A DNA stretch of 64,000 nucleotides from Prochilodus magdalenae (Eukaryota > Chordata > Actinopteri > Characiformes > Prochilodontidae): NCBI GenBank assembly GCA_024036415.1, contig JAMWET010000628.1, positions 325,001-389,000 on the forward strand. Reading direction: 5' to 3'. A program made the translations under genes and the position numbers. Shown one piece after another: positions 1-10,934 of the stretch. How positions within the stretch are numbered: the first letter of the stretch is position 1; each line of letters starts with the position of its first letter. The notes beneath the pieces were generated by a model, which had not been told where the DNA came from, searched no databases, and saw only the letters and a program-made list of their open reading frames with translations.

Positions 1-1508
1 TACAGTAACTCATTAAGTGTAATGTGTTAGGGTAACTGTAAGTAGCGTGTTGGTGGGACAGTAACTCAGTAGGTGTAATGTGTTAAGTGTAGTGTAAGTA
101 GTGGTGTTGGTGTACAGTAACTCACAGTAAAGTGTAACGCGGTAGTGTGCTGTAGAGTAGTGGTGTTGGTGTACAGTTAACTCAGTTAAGTCGTAATTTC
201 GTTTAGTGTGCTGTAAGTAGCGTGTTGGTTTGTAGCAGTAACTCAGTAAGTGTAATGGCCTCTATGTGTGCTGTAAGTAGCGTGTGTTGCCGTGTGTGCA
301 GTACACTCAGTAAGGTGTAATTGTGTTTTAGTGTGCTGTAAGTAGTGTGTTGGTGTGCAGTAACTCAGTAAGTGTATGCGTTAGTGTGTCTGTAAGTATG
401 TGTGTTGGTGTACAGTAACTCAGTAAGTGTAATGTGGTTAGTGTGCTGTAAGTAGTGTGTTGGTGTACAGTAACTCAGTAGTGTATGTGATAGGGTACTG
501 TAAGCAGTGTTGTTGGTGTACAGTAACTCAGTGGTGTAATGTGTTAGTGTACTGTAAGTAGTGTGGTGGTGTGTACAGTGTAACTTAGTAAATGTATGCG
601 TTAGTGTGCTGTAAGTAGCGTGTTGGTGTACAGTAACTCAGTAAGTGTAATGCGTTAGTGTGCTGTAAGTAGCGTGTTGGTGTACAGTAACTCAGTAAGT
701 GTAATGCGTTAGTGTGCTGTAAGTAGTGTGTGGGTGTACAGTAACTCAGTAAGTGTAATGCGTTAGTGTGCTGTAAGTAGCGTGTTGGTGTACAGTAACT
801 TAGTAGTGTTAATGGCGTTAGTGTGCTGTAAGTAGCGTGTTGGTGTACAGTAACTCAGTAAGTGTAATTCGTTGTGTGTGCTGTAAGGTAGCGTGTTTGG
901 TGTACAGTAACTCAGTTTTAAAAAGTAAGTGTAATGCGTTAGTGTGCTGTAAGTAGTGTGTGGGTGTACAGTAACTCAGTAAGTGTAATGCGTTAGTGTG
1001 CTGTAAGTAGCGTGTTGGTGTACAGTAACTCAATAAGTGTAATGCGTTAGTGTGCTGTAAGTAGCGTGTTGGTGTACAGTAACTCAATAAGTGTAATGCG
1101 TTAGTGTGCTGTAAGTAGCGTGTTGGTGTACAGTAACTCAATAAGTGTAATGTGTTAGTGTGCTGTAAGTAGTGTGTTGGTGTACAGTAACTCAATAAGT
1201 GTAATGCGTTAGTGTGCTGTAAGTAGTGTGTGGGTGTACAGTAACTCAGTAAGTGTAATGCGTTAGTGTGCTGTAAGTAGCGTGTTGGTGTACAGTAACT
1301 CAGTAAGTGTAATGCGTTAGTGTGCTGTAAGTAGCGTGTTGGTGTACAGTAACTCAGTAAGTGTAATGCGTTAGTGTGCTGTAAGTAGTGTGTTGGTGTA
1401 CAGTAACTCAGTAAGTGTAATGCGTTAGTGTGCTGTAAGTAGTGTGTGGGTGTACAGTAACTCAGTAAGTGTAATGTGTTAGTGTGCTGTAAGTAATGTG
1501 TTGGTGTA
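1..1508. repeat. 54-bp minisatellite, about 28 units
   Basis: A tandem array begins before the window and ends near 1508. Clean units from about 930 onward repeat every 54 bp and contain TGCTGTAAGTAGCG and GTACAGTAACTCAG. Because 54 is a multiple of three and one minus-strand frame lacks stops, a 254-residue minus-strand frame of 18-residue repeats stays open over 818-1582; it is not a gene. Units before about 930 carry many single-base insertions and deletions while keeping the same motif. That looks more like unpolished long-read sequence than old divergence, though I cannot exclude the latter. Confidence 0.95.
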
Positions 1509-1624
1509 TCTGCTCTTTCTTTTGGTTTATGTGAATATAAAACATACCATGTCCAAATGAAAGAAGTGTGAAGTGAGTCCACTAATCATGGGACAGCAGT
1601 CACATTGTTTTTAGGTTGTTTTGA

Positions 1625-1962
1625 CCTGTTGGACAGAGCTGGGTTCTAGCTAATGGAACCTGTTCTCCTTCAGTGTTTGTGCTGATGATGATTTGAATAG
1701 ACGTCAGTGTCGGACTAATGACTGAGCTTCTATTAAAGACTGGTGGACTGAGAGACACTAGAGTCTCTTCACCTACACTGAGCTGATGTTCCAGAAATGA
1801 TAATAGGACATTAGAGCCATAATAAATCATGCTACTGTTACTCTCCATACTTCAGTACATCTGAAGGTAAATACTTTAGTACTGTTACTCCAGTGGAGGT
1901 CTAAGGGCAGGAACGTCTACCTTTACCTGAGAAAGATTTTACCTTTGGTGTCTCTACTTTAG
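1625..1962 (-). repeat. dispersed repeat, family E, inverted copy
   Basis: The reverse complement of this stretch matches 10570-10934: CTCCACTGGAGTAACAGTAC, then GGCTCTAATGTCCTATTATC, GTGTAGGTGAAGAGACTC and a TTAGCTAGAACC end. The two copies are about 9 kb apart in opposite orientation. No coding potential or TIRs are evident, so it is an unclassified interspersed repeat. The 82-residue minus frame at 1600-1848 is incidental. Confidence 0.8.
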
Positions 1963-3469
1963 CTTAACTCCATGGGACAAGGACAAATGGAACACTATCC
2001 AATCTGAACAGGCATTATGTCACCTAGACAGTTAGTTGTGTCAGTTGTGTAAATGACTTATACCTTTAAAGATTATATCTCGGTTTGTAGGCATGGATTA
2101 AATTTAGACTTGGATTAAGCTACAATGCTGTTGGTGTTTCGTTATCGCAGACTTTATTTTGGACTTGGGAATCTTGCCCTAATGTTTTTTCCACCTCTGA
2201 TGAAGTTACCCTTTCTGAGGTACAGCAGGAACGTTATGTAATATGTGCAACCTGGTATGTCAGCTGTCATATTTAAATTAGCACAGGCTGTTTGGTCACT
2301 TTGTCTGTTGGGCCAACATGTCTGGTGGTCACTTTCAGGACTTTGCCCGTTTGTTTACGTGAGTTGGCCGTCCATCTGGCAAGCTGCGCTCACCTTTCGT
2401 ACTACCGTGCAATGTCATTCAAACCTGAGTGCACATAGCTTGCCATGAAAGGTAATAACAGGTATTAAGCAATATAGTGAAGTATTATGAGTATTATGTA
2501 AGCTCTACATTAGCGCGATGGACAGCCTAGCTGGCAGAGTATGAGCCCCCCGGCTGTCTTCCAGGAATAGGCCACATCACTCAAAGGTGTAACATTAAAC
2601 CTGACAGAACAATAGCCAAGCACATGGTGGGCATTCTGTAGGCTTCACACTGCCAGGAAACGTGGGCCCGGGCAGTTAGCCTCAGCCCAGATCTAGGATT
2701 GGAAACATAACACCCTGTCTGCTACTGTCCCCCGAAACTCGATACCCTCCAACACCCCAACACGTCCTTTTTATGCCCCCGCCCTGGACGCTACTGGGCC
2801 CCTCTCCTCCCTCAACTAATCCCCAGTCACTTCTCACTCCTCATCTTCCCAAAATGCCTCCCCGCTCTGTTTACTATTCCGTCCTGTCTGCCCGCTTTGG
2901 CATAGGACACCAATTCCCTGTTCCATTATTTTGAAGTGTCTGCAGCCTATTTGATCCAAATAAGCAGTAACACATTCAATTAGGCTGATCAACTATTCAT
3001 CAAGCCTTTGATTAGCTGAGGCAGGGTTGTCAGTGTTGGGCTAGAGCAGAATTCGCAATTAAGCTCTTCCCCAGGACAAGAGTGACCGGACAGCAGACAA
3101 TGCAATTGCTGTAGAGGAGTATAACAATGCGCACATTCTCAGATGCAATATGAATTTCTATTCTGAGATCAAGTTTGATTTTTTTCTAGATAGATTAAAA
3201 TCTCTTGATTCTACAGAGCTGGAACTCTACAGCGCTGGAACTCTGTCGGGTCTAAACAGAATCAAAATGTTCCACATGCTTTGCTTGTTTCTGTAAGGTG
3301 AACAGATCTTGTTTTCCAGGAGAGACGGTCCATTTATGGATGCCTGCCCCTGACTGGAGCTGTCCCCTTACCTATTTCTGTCCCCATGGTACTTGTTTTG
3401 TCCAACAGAGGGGGCTGCTGCTATCTTCTAACTACTTCTAACATTTGCTTAGCTAGTCTGTACTATGCT
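1963..3469. other. no recognised feature; pyrimidine-rich patch
   Basis: No gene or recognised repeat was seen. 2710-2890 is rich in C and T on the plus strand. The open frame at 2245-2448 (67 codons) has no recognisable domain. Confidence 0.5.
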
Positions 3470-3812
3470 GGCCTGAGTGGATCAGACACAGCAGTGCTGC
3501 TGGAGTGTTTAAACACTGTGTCCACTCATTATCCACCCCTACCTTGCTGGTCCACCTTGTAGATGTACAGTCAAAGACAATAGCTCTTCTGCTGCTGCAC
3601 AGTTTGTGCTGGTCATCCTTTCGTTCTTCATCAGTGGTCTCAGGATGTTGCCCACGGGACGCTGTTGGCTGAATGGTTTTGGTTGGTGGATTATTCTCAG
3701 TCTAGCAGTGATACCGAGGTGTTTAAAGACCCCAGCAGCCTTGCTGTGTCTGAGAATGATCCACCCCTCACATAATACCTGCTCTGTGGTGGTCCTGTAG
3801 GTGTTCATGAGT
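3470..3812 (-). repeat. dispersed DNA-transposon-like repeat, family D, copy 1
   Basis: It contains GTGGATCAGACACAGCAGTG at one end and, reversed, GACCACCACAGAGCAGG at the other. Related copies lie at 22125-22640, 55595-55740 and 62095-62335. An inner part (GATGACCAGCACAAACTGTG on the minus strand) recurs in the other copies. An 89-residue minus frame crosses it with no similarity I recognise. I read it as an ancient nonautonomous element common in teleosts; superfamily uncertain. Confidence 0.7.
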
Positions 3813-4439
3813 TGGGGGAAAGGTGGGATAATAGATAAGACACAGAGAAACAGGTGGACTACAGTCTGCAGAACTACAACTGTAGCTCCTGTATGCTGAG
3901 TGGAGCCGATAACATGGACAGTGAGTTTAGAGATGAGGTAGGTGTATGTAATGAAGGGTTAAGTGAGTGTATGTCTCATGAATAGCCGTTTGGAGATCTG
4001 CCATGTCTGTACAATCCCATACTGGACAAACAGTGCAGTAGCCAGGATTTCATAACTTACACAGTGCACTGTGTAGGAAAGAGGGAGTCATTTCAGATTC
4101 AGGTCAGTGTAGTTTTAGGGAGAGGCATGCAGTATATTAAGTACCTTAACCCAAAGCCTGTTATGTTAAGGGAGGAGCTCTTTAGCCTGTTAGCTATCTT
4201 ACCTGGTCAGCCTGGTTCTAGGAAGTTGTCAGCCTCTCAGCAAAATCAGATTTTTATTTCATCTGTTGATCTCAGGTAAGCATTTTTGCTGTGAGCCATT
4301 TATAGTTCTTATAGCTCATATAAGTGCCTTTATTGGGTATCTTCAGTCTCCGGGGCAACTGCACTCAGAGACCACCGGAAGCCATTCAAAGATGAACTGT
4401 CTGTCCATGTTAGCCTATTATTGCACAACGGACATTTCG
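3813..4439. other. no recognised feature
   Basis: The stretch between the family D repeat and the gypsy relic holds short frames without recognisable domains. It may include decayed upstream parts of the gypsy element, but I cannot show this. Confidence 0.4.
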
Positions 4440-4650
4440 TGGTTGTTGCATACTGACATTTTGTATTTGGTCCACAACAATCTGGGGTCATTTGGCCTTC
4501 CAGAAATCCTTACCGAGACATAAAGAGGGATTTTGGTGGCCAGGTATGGAAAAGGATCTCAAAGACTATTGTGAAACATGCCTAGTGTATGCACAGATCA
4601 ACCCACCAGCTGTCAAGAAAAAAAGCCTTTCCTGTCCAGGGCAATTGGCT
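4440..4650 (+). pseudogene. gypsy-like retrotransposon integrase zinc-finger relic
   Basis: The plus strand encodes VHNNLGSFG, then after a frameshift near 4490 it reads RHKEGFWWPGMEKDLKDYCE, TCLVYAQ and NPPAVKKK. This is the HHCC (H2C2) N-terminal integrase domain of Ty3/gypsy elements: a histidine-containing segment, the FWWPGM signature, then CxxC. Here the last pair reads CETC followed by VYAQ, where a cysteine is usual in VCAQ-type sequences. The domain normally binds DNA ends during integration. Frameshift, short length and absence of the DDE core make it a dead fragment. The palindromic element begins about 35 bp downstream and may mark where the retrotransposon was broken. Confidence 0.8.
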
Positions 4651-4683
4651 GCAGGGCCATGGTCATGCTTACTCTGATTCATA

Positions 4684-5323
4684 CCCTTATGAAACGATAA
4701 TATATGGCAACGTATTGGAAAATATAGTGCAATATATTAAATAATATAATGTCATATATGGGAAACAAGTGCATATATTTTGCATGTATTTATATAGTGA
4801 TTCATATATATCAATATATTAAGTATAATACATAAGGAATTGCCGCTTTTCATATATTGTATGTATGGCAGTATAATATATATTTACTTATATATTGTAA
4901 TATATTTCATTTTATATTTAATAGACATCACATGTATTTGTCTATATATATGATAATATATATAGTTTTATATATGTGAGAATATATACATACTTGTATA
5001 TTGCCACAGGTATGTATGAAAATATTCTCACATATATAAAACTATATATATTATCATATATATAGACAAATACATAGGATGTCTATTACATATAAAATGA
5101 AATATATTACAATATATAAGTGAATATATATTATGCTACCATACATACAATATATGAAAAGCGGCAATTCCAATATATTATTATACAATATATTGTAATA
5201 TATTTATCACTATATAAATATATGCAAAATATATGCACTTGTTTCCCATATATGACATTATATTATTTAATATATTGCACTATATTTTCCAATACATTGC
5301 CATATATTATCGTTTCATAAGGG
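4684..5323. mobile_element. 640-bp near-perfect palindromic foldback MITE
   Basis: The left arm starts CCCTTATGAAACGATAATAT and the right arm ends with its reverse complement; both are flanked by TA (4682-4683 and 5324-5325). Read from the two ends the arms align over about 310 bp with few differences, around a spacer of roughly 15 bp near 5003. The arms are extremely AT-rich. A TA duplication fits Tc1/mariner-type or other TA-targeting MITEs. A transcript would form a very long hairpin. Short frames inside (such as 5120-5320) are incidental. Confidence 0.9.
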
Positions 5324-5554
5324 TAGGCCCACTGCCAGTGGCACATGGGGGTTATCAATATATAGTAATAATAATCAACACTTTGACACACACAAGATGG
5401 CCTAGGACTGTTGCTGTTAAAACAGACACAGCCAAAGCTACGCCAAAGAATTTGTGGGAACAAGTATTCTGCAGATGGGTACTGGGCTCAACCAATCAGA
5501 TCACAGAGAAATCAGCAGACCAAAAATTAGTCACCTGTGACTGAAATGAACCTC

Positions 5555-5705
5555 ATATCACATAATACCTTCACACTAGCACACATAACAGCTGCTATTC
5601 GGTCTGGTATGGACTGGACAGGTTTCTGGACGTAGGCCATATCAGTGTTTAGCCACACTTGGCAGTTGGGACAGATTTGGTGAATGCCTTCCCCGGCGAA
5701 TTACT
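5555..5705 (-). mobile_element. fragment of HTH-transposon family C
   Basis: CTGGACAGGTTTCTGGACGT, the CAGTTGGGACAGATTTGGTG stretch and following bases match 30300-30410 and 52575-52670 in the same orientation. It is a short, decayed piece of the family whose coding part is clearest at 25790-26270. Confidence 0.65.
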
Positions 5706-6585
5706 TCATATCTGAGGATTTTGCTGGCCAGACTGGACGTGTGAATTCTTCGAAACGTTCATCATGCTAATCAGTCACATTTGCTGTGAACGAGAATAGC
5801 CATCATAAGAATATTATGTTCCTTAGTACGAGCATTCTGGTTGTCCAGCAACTCAGTGTAGGCATTGCAGTCAAACAATTAACTGTCACCCCAATCAAAG
5901 CATCCATTACCCAGAGGTGAGACATATTCAGGGAGCTTAAAGTATGTAAGACACTGTAGTACAAACCGTAGTTCCAAACGAATAGTGCACTGGAGTTAAA
6001 GCAGAGGGTGTCTGATGATCTGCCTCGTACACTGCCCTCATTAAAGGCCTTCACTCTATACAGCAGCAGCACACAAGGACATGATCATCACTCTCTTGAT
6101 GTGGATAGAATCCAAGAATCAGATGAATGGATGCTGACATTAAAGACATTTGAAATGACTCAGTGTGCTTGAGAGCTGAAGGTTGGGGTCATCGTCCTAA
6201 CATGCTGTCACTGCCCAAGGGCTCATCAACACAGTTGTCCATCAGTCAGTGTCACAACAGGGATACAGTACGGTTATGGCCTCAGGATGTCACCACAAAG
6301 CTGGAGGTCAAAGGCCAAGGAGGGATATATCAGTGACAGACTGAGATCCTTCCGCTTTGAAGTCATTCAAGATGTAATCACATGAACACACACACACACA
6401 CACACACATGCGTTTTTAATACCTAGTCAAAACACTGTACAGTGTGGAGCTTGGTTTTCTTCCCATAGATGGAAGTCTTAATGCAGCACTATGTTACAGG
6501 TTTGTGTTTAAGTAACTAACTGTTGGTATAATAGGACAAATGGCCTTCCTGTAATTGCCACTCCAGGTCCAGAACGCCTGCTATG
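5706..6585. other. mostly unique sequence with a short (CA)n
   Basis: No gene was recognised. A (CA)n run of about 22 bp lies at 6386-6408. The minus frame at 5803-6072 (89 codons) has no identifiable domain. Confidence 0.5.
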
Positions 6586-6589
6586 GCCG

Positions 6590-6890
6590 AGTAAAGTCAA
6601 ATTTATTTACATAGAGCTTTTTAAAACAGATGTTGTCACAAAGCAGCTTTACAAAGAATCCAGGTCCAAGCCCCCGGTGAGCTAGCCAGAGGTGACAGTG
6701 GCAGGGAAAACTCAGAGTAAGAGGAAGAAACCTCGAGAGGAACCAAGACTCAACAGGGGAACCCATCCTCTTCAGGTTGACCCCGGAAAGCAACAAGCTC
6801 AGTATAAAGGATCGGGGTTTATAATTATAAGGAATAAATAGGAGGAGTTTTAAGGGAGGGAAATAAATGTCAGCGTTGTCTGTGATTAAA
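6590..6890 (-). mobile_element. non-LTR retrotransposon 3' tail, family F-like, minus strand
   Basis: The plus strand reads AAATTTATTTACATAGAGC, CAAAGCAGCTTTACAAAG, then the complement of a GAGGTTTCTTCCTCTTAC block and of a CACTGTCACCTCTGGCTAGC block. Reversed, this gives the same motif order as the LINE-type tails at 22770-23130 and 28420-28718, with enough divergence to be a separate subfamily. No coding region is attached. Confidence 0.65.
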
Positions 6891-7789
6891 TAGCAGGATC
6901 GTTGGATGGTACGCACAATGCGTACACAGCAGGCAGAAGCACTATGTAAGGTTGAAGGAGCGGGCACAAGACTACTCATGAGAACTGTCTGTCTGGCACA
7001 TATCACAAGTATGGCTCTTCAGCTAGCTATTGTATTCCAAAGCTAGCTTTGTATTCCCAGCATGGACGTCACAGAGGCTAAGAGGAGAAGGGTGGGGAAG
7101 ACAAGACTGTGATGTAGGCTGTAGCATTTTCTGTGTCATTCCTATGCCAAGGAGTTTTGTAGTTTTCCAGATGCCTTAATAATCCTTACACCAAATAAGA
7201 CCTGCAGTAAAGTCCTGCACTATTACTCTACCTTGCTTTTTTCTCGGCTGAAGTTCTCTTTGCCGGTGTTGTGCCGAATTCTGACTCCCCAGCAGAATCC
7301 AGCTATTCTAAGTGAGACGCTGCGGATTAGACTCACAGTGTATTATCTACACATAGAAACAGTTGAAATCATAAGTGTAATCTATAGCATCCTTAGGTGG
7401 GCATGACGTGCATGCATGTGAGGGGGAGTCGGTTTCTGTATCCCTCAGTTCATCAACAAGGTCGCATGTACAGCTGTGTTGTAACTGTTGTAACTTCAAA
7501 ATGGCAACTTTACAGGAGAGGCCAAAAACCTCACTTAATTTGAATGGAAGTCAATGGAACCAGACATCTTACCAAGCTGTTTTAGGCCATATCTGTTGGT
7601 CCATTCGTCATGCAATTCACACACAGTGTAAACAGCAGCTTATATGATCCAATGAGGCATACAAGTAAAAAAACAACAAAAATGGAGATACATGTTTTTC
7701 TGATTTATCTGATGCTGATGGTTTAGGTGGTCTACCAGGTCTTGCACAGCGATCAGGAGTACAGTTTTCTGTGTTTAATTTAATCATTT
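6891..7789. other. no recognised feature
   Basis: No repeat or gene was recognised. The plus frame at 7408-7647 (79 codons) lacks a recognisable domain. Confidence 0.4.
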
Positions 7790-7933
7790 ATTTTAGTGCA
7801 CTAGTATTTCCCACTTATTTCACTTGAATATTTCCCTTCCTTATGCAAAAGTGGATGATCTTGCCTAAAAAATAATTAACTATTATTTAATGACTGTAAA
7901 TTAAATGGTCTCTAACTTTTGCACAGCACTGTA
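7790..7933. mobile_element. terminal part of a Tc1/mariner-type MITE
   Basis: The stretch ends TCTAACTTTTGCACAGCACTG followed by TA. This resembles the widespread fish terminal inverted repeat beginning CAGTGCTGTGCAAAAG. The partner terminus was not found, so only one end is supported. Confidence 0.5.
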
Positions 7934-8561
7934 GCTTCAGGATCGCTTCATCAAGCCCTACCCTTTAAGCCCACAGCTTCTGCCTGTTCGGTAAGCCCTA
8001 AATGCAAGCTGCAGCAGTCCGGTGGCACTGTAGTGCCGTGTGAATGAAACAAAGGGAGCGAGATAAGGGAGGACAGGAATGAGTGGAGAAAAGACTAAAA
8101 TAAGCGAGTTAGACAGCGGCTGACAGAAGAGAAGAATAAACAAGAGAGCGAACCTGTGGATGAGAGAGGGAGCTAACACAGCGTAACAATGTGAGCGAAG
8201 GACTGCACGCGTAGAAGAAAGAACATAGAAGAATGAATGAGAGTAGGCAGCAGTGATCGCTGATGCTGAAGGAGATGAGTGTGAGAACGAGCAGCCATAT
8301 TCACTCCTCCATAAAGCCTGCTGATGTTTGGATTATTTGTTTCAAGAGTCTTTATGACTGAGAAGTTACTATGACAACAATATAAAAAGTACTGTAGATA
8401 TAGAAGTGAGTAACGTTCCTTTGTAGTTGGTGTCATGATTTTTTTTTTTTTTACCGTAAGTCATGTTTATTGTCATATCACTTTTACACATGTGAGTGAA
8501 AATCTTAGGTGTGCTGTATTTATTAACTCATAGTAACTCACAGTATATATGTATATATATA

Positions 8562-8810
8562 CAGGGGTTGGACAATGAAACTGAAACACCTGGTTTTAGA
8601 CCACAATCATTTATTAGTATGGTGTAGGGCCTCCTTTTGCGGCCAATACAGCGTCAGTTGGTCTTGGGAATGACATATACTCCGTCCTGCACAGTGGTCA
8701 GAGGGATTTTAAGCCATTCTTCTTGCAGGATAGTGGCCAGGTCACTACGTGATGCTGGTGGAGGTTCGTCCTTCTTGGTGGTATGCTGACATTACCCTGG
8801 ATACCGTGGC
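8562..8810 (+). mobile_element. TIR element, family H, truncated copy
   Basis: It starts after TA with CAGGGGTTGGACAATGAAAC and runs 249 bp nearly identical to 49771-50019 (about four mismatches seen). It stops abruptly at 8810, where an AT-rich junction joins it to a family C fragment. The full-length copy lies at 49771-50303. High identity of the two copies suggests recent activity. Confidence 0.9.
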
Positions 8811-8827
8811 ATGTATATATATATATC

Positions 8828-9010
8828 ACAGGTCTACCAGCAGTGGCTAAAATCCCAGTCTACTGGAAACTCTCCTCAGGATTGTTCCGGGGAAGGCATC
8901 CACCAACTGCGCAATTCTCTGATGCAAGAGTGTCCGAACATTGATGTCACATATCCGAGAACTTGTCCAGTCCATTCCAAATCATATCGCAGCTGTGACT
9001 CATTTTTGTG
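8828..9010 (+). pseudogene. HTH-transposon family C fragment
   Basis: The plus strand encodes VYQQWLKSQSTGNSPQDC, matching the minus-strand product at 25852-26043 (VYQQWLKSQSTGHSLQDC). The downstream part, including ATGCAAGAGTGTCCGAACA and CAGTCCATTCCAAATC, corresponds to the complement of 30300-30390. It is the exit of a helix-turn-helix DNA-binding domain from a transposase-like protein, without any catalytic region. It abuts truncated element H, so this is a junction of two broken elements. Confidence 0.65.
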
Positions 9011-9934
9011 CGGTGAGCTTATTTGTCTGCAAAACAAAACATTAATGCAGCTGGCTAATGGGAACTGAAACTGGGAAGCAGTGACACTTTGATGAACAGC
9101 ACAGGCCCTCGCTAAGTAATCATAACTTCTGGTTTATCTCTTTGTTCTATTGTTTTAACTTGTTTTATTATGGTAATGATAACTGTCTAGCTAACTACGT
9201 TTTTAATATTAAATTAATTACATGCTTACATCAGCTGTGTGTGTTTGGTTGAAGATATAAAAACATTTCGACGCCAATTCTGTAGTATTGCCACGCCTCC
9301 AAGTCCCGTTAAGATAGGAAGCTTCTATAATACAGCTGGAGTTTCCATACCTTGTAATTAAAATTTTATGTTTCGGTCCAGACAGGCCAGATCAACCAAT
9401 CAGAGCAGAGGTCATTTACATCTGTCCATTTGAAAGGCCCAGTAGCAGGAAGAATGATTCGAGTTTGATCAAGGGATACAGGGAGGATATGAATATGTCT
9501 TCAGTGGATCACAGAAGGAACAGTACACTTTGCCAATGAATATAAAGACTGTGTTAGATCCAATACAGATTTATATATTTTAATATTTTTATGGGAGTAC
9601 TGCTTTAGTGTTGGTTCCTTATCAAAGTAAAAATACTGATGTTATAATATTTATGGTTATTACTTGCTGGCTACATGAGCCTGACTACTCCAGCACAAAA
9701 ATACAAAGAACAACCTTCAGACGCCAAGCATTTATTCACAGAGCAACTACATTTCACATCTGGGGTATGGATTTTTCATGTCATTCCATGATATCGAACC
9801 AGCCTACAAAGCATGATGGGAGTGGTACAATGCATAGCCCTTACAGCGAGCGTTATGTAATGCTAGGGCCCAAGGCGTCAAGGGAGATAAGTGTCAAAGG
9901 GGCCTTGATCCAGTAGGAGGGAAGAGTCTGGAGA
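9011..9934. other. no recognised feature
   Basis: No gene or repeat was recognised. The plus frame at 9608-9916 (102 codons) has no recognisable domain and unremarkable context. Confidence 0.45.
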
Positions 9935-9937
9935 AAT

Positions 9938-9970
9938 GGGATTTGGAGGGGAGGGGAGGGGAGGAGGGCA
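9938..9970 (+). other. G-rich run, potential G-quadruplex
   Basis: The plus strand carries three consecutive GGGGA blocks preceded by GGGATTTGG and followed by GGAGGG. Four G-runs with short loops satisfy the usual quadruplex pattern. Function is unknown. Confidence 0.6.
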
Positions 9971-10134
9971 TTGAGAAGATTGCTGAAGGAAGAGACTGAC
10001 AAGGCAGGAGCATTGACAAGGTAGGAGCAGGCACATGTTGAGGGGGTTTCTAGCTTTGTGTTGCTGGCAGTGAGATGCGCTCACATGAGGTGTGCAGGGA
10101 AATTTCTATTTGTTGTCATGGAAACTGCCAGTGA

Positions 10135-10275
10135 AGGAGAGGGAGAGGGGAGGAGAGGAGAGAGAAGAGGAGAGAGGAGAAGAGATCAGAAGAGAAGAGG
10201 AAAGAGAAGAATAGAAGAGAGGAGAAGGGAATAGAGAGAAGAATAGAGGAGAGAAGAACAGAGAGAAGGAGGTGT
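10135..10275. repeat. about 140-bp polypurine tract
   Basis: The plus strand is almost entirely G and A (GAGAGGGAGAGGGGAGGAG and variants) with rare pyrimidines. It is an imperfect purine mirror-type tract that could form triplex DNA, and probably a degenerated GA microsatellite. Confidence 0.8.
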
Positions 10276-10569
10276 CTTATGCCTGTTTTAATGAGGGGGC
10301 TCCCGTTCTTCTGTTTCAGACTTGAGGGTCGTTTAGTCGACTGAAACGAAGAGCACCTAAAGGCATAAACGCCCTGTTGCTTTCCGATATTAACTTTGCT
10401 TAATTGAAAGGGTGATTTGTCTCAGAGCAGGTTTGCAGAAGCTTTCAGTGAACGACTAGAAGCATGCAATTCAAGATTACTCAGATTAACCCTTTAGCAG
10501 GCACATCGGTACTCGCTTACTCATCCTTGAAACTGCTTATGGGTCGCAGGGTGTGCTGGAGCCTATCCC
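10276..10569. other. no recognised feature
   Basis: Unique-looking sequence between the polypurine tract and the family E repeat. Confidence 0.4.
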
Positions 10570-10934
10570 TAGAGATCTCCAAAGTAAAATACTCCTGCAG
10601 TGTCAGTAGACGTTCCTCCCTTAAGACCTCCACTGGAGTAACAGTACTAAAGTATGTACCCTTAGATGTACTGAAGTATGGAGAGTAACAGGAGCATGGT
10701 TTATTATGGCTCTAATGTCCTATTATCATTTCTGGAACATCAGCTCAGTGTAGGTGAAGAGACTCTAGTGTCTCTCAGTCCACCAGTCTTTAATAGAAGC
10801 TCATTAGCTAGTCCTACACTGGTTATTCCAATGATCATAAGCACAGAACACTAAAGGAGAACAGTTTCCATTAGCTAGAACCAAGCTCTGCACAGAAAAC
10901 TAAAGGAGAACAGTTTCCATTAGCTAGAACCAAG
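10570..10934 (+). repeat. dispersed repeat, family E, direct copy with terminal duplication
   Basis: It matches the reverse complement of 1625-1962. At its 3' end a block of about 45 bp (AACTAAAGGAGAACAGTTTC through TTAGCTAGAACCAAG) occurs twice in tandem at about 10850-10934; the inverted copy has it once. Confidence 0.8.

Noticed and set aside
818..1582. 254-codon minus frame with 18-residue repeats
   Set aside because: Product of the 54-bp minisatellite period; ends where the array ends.
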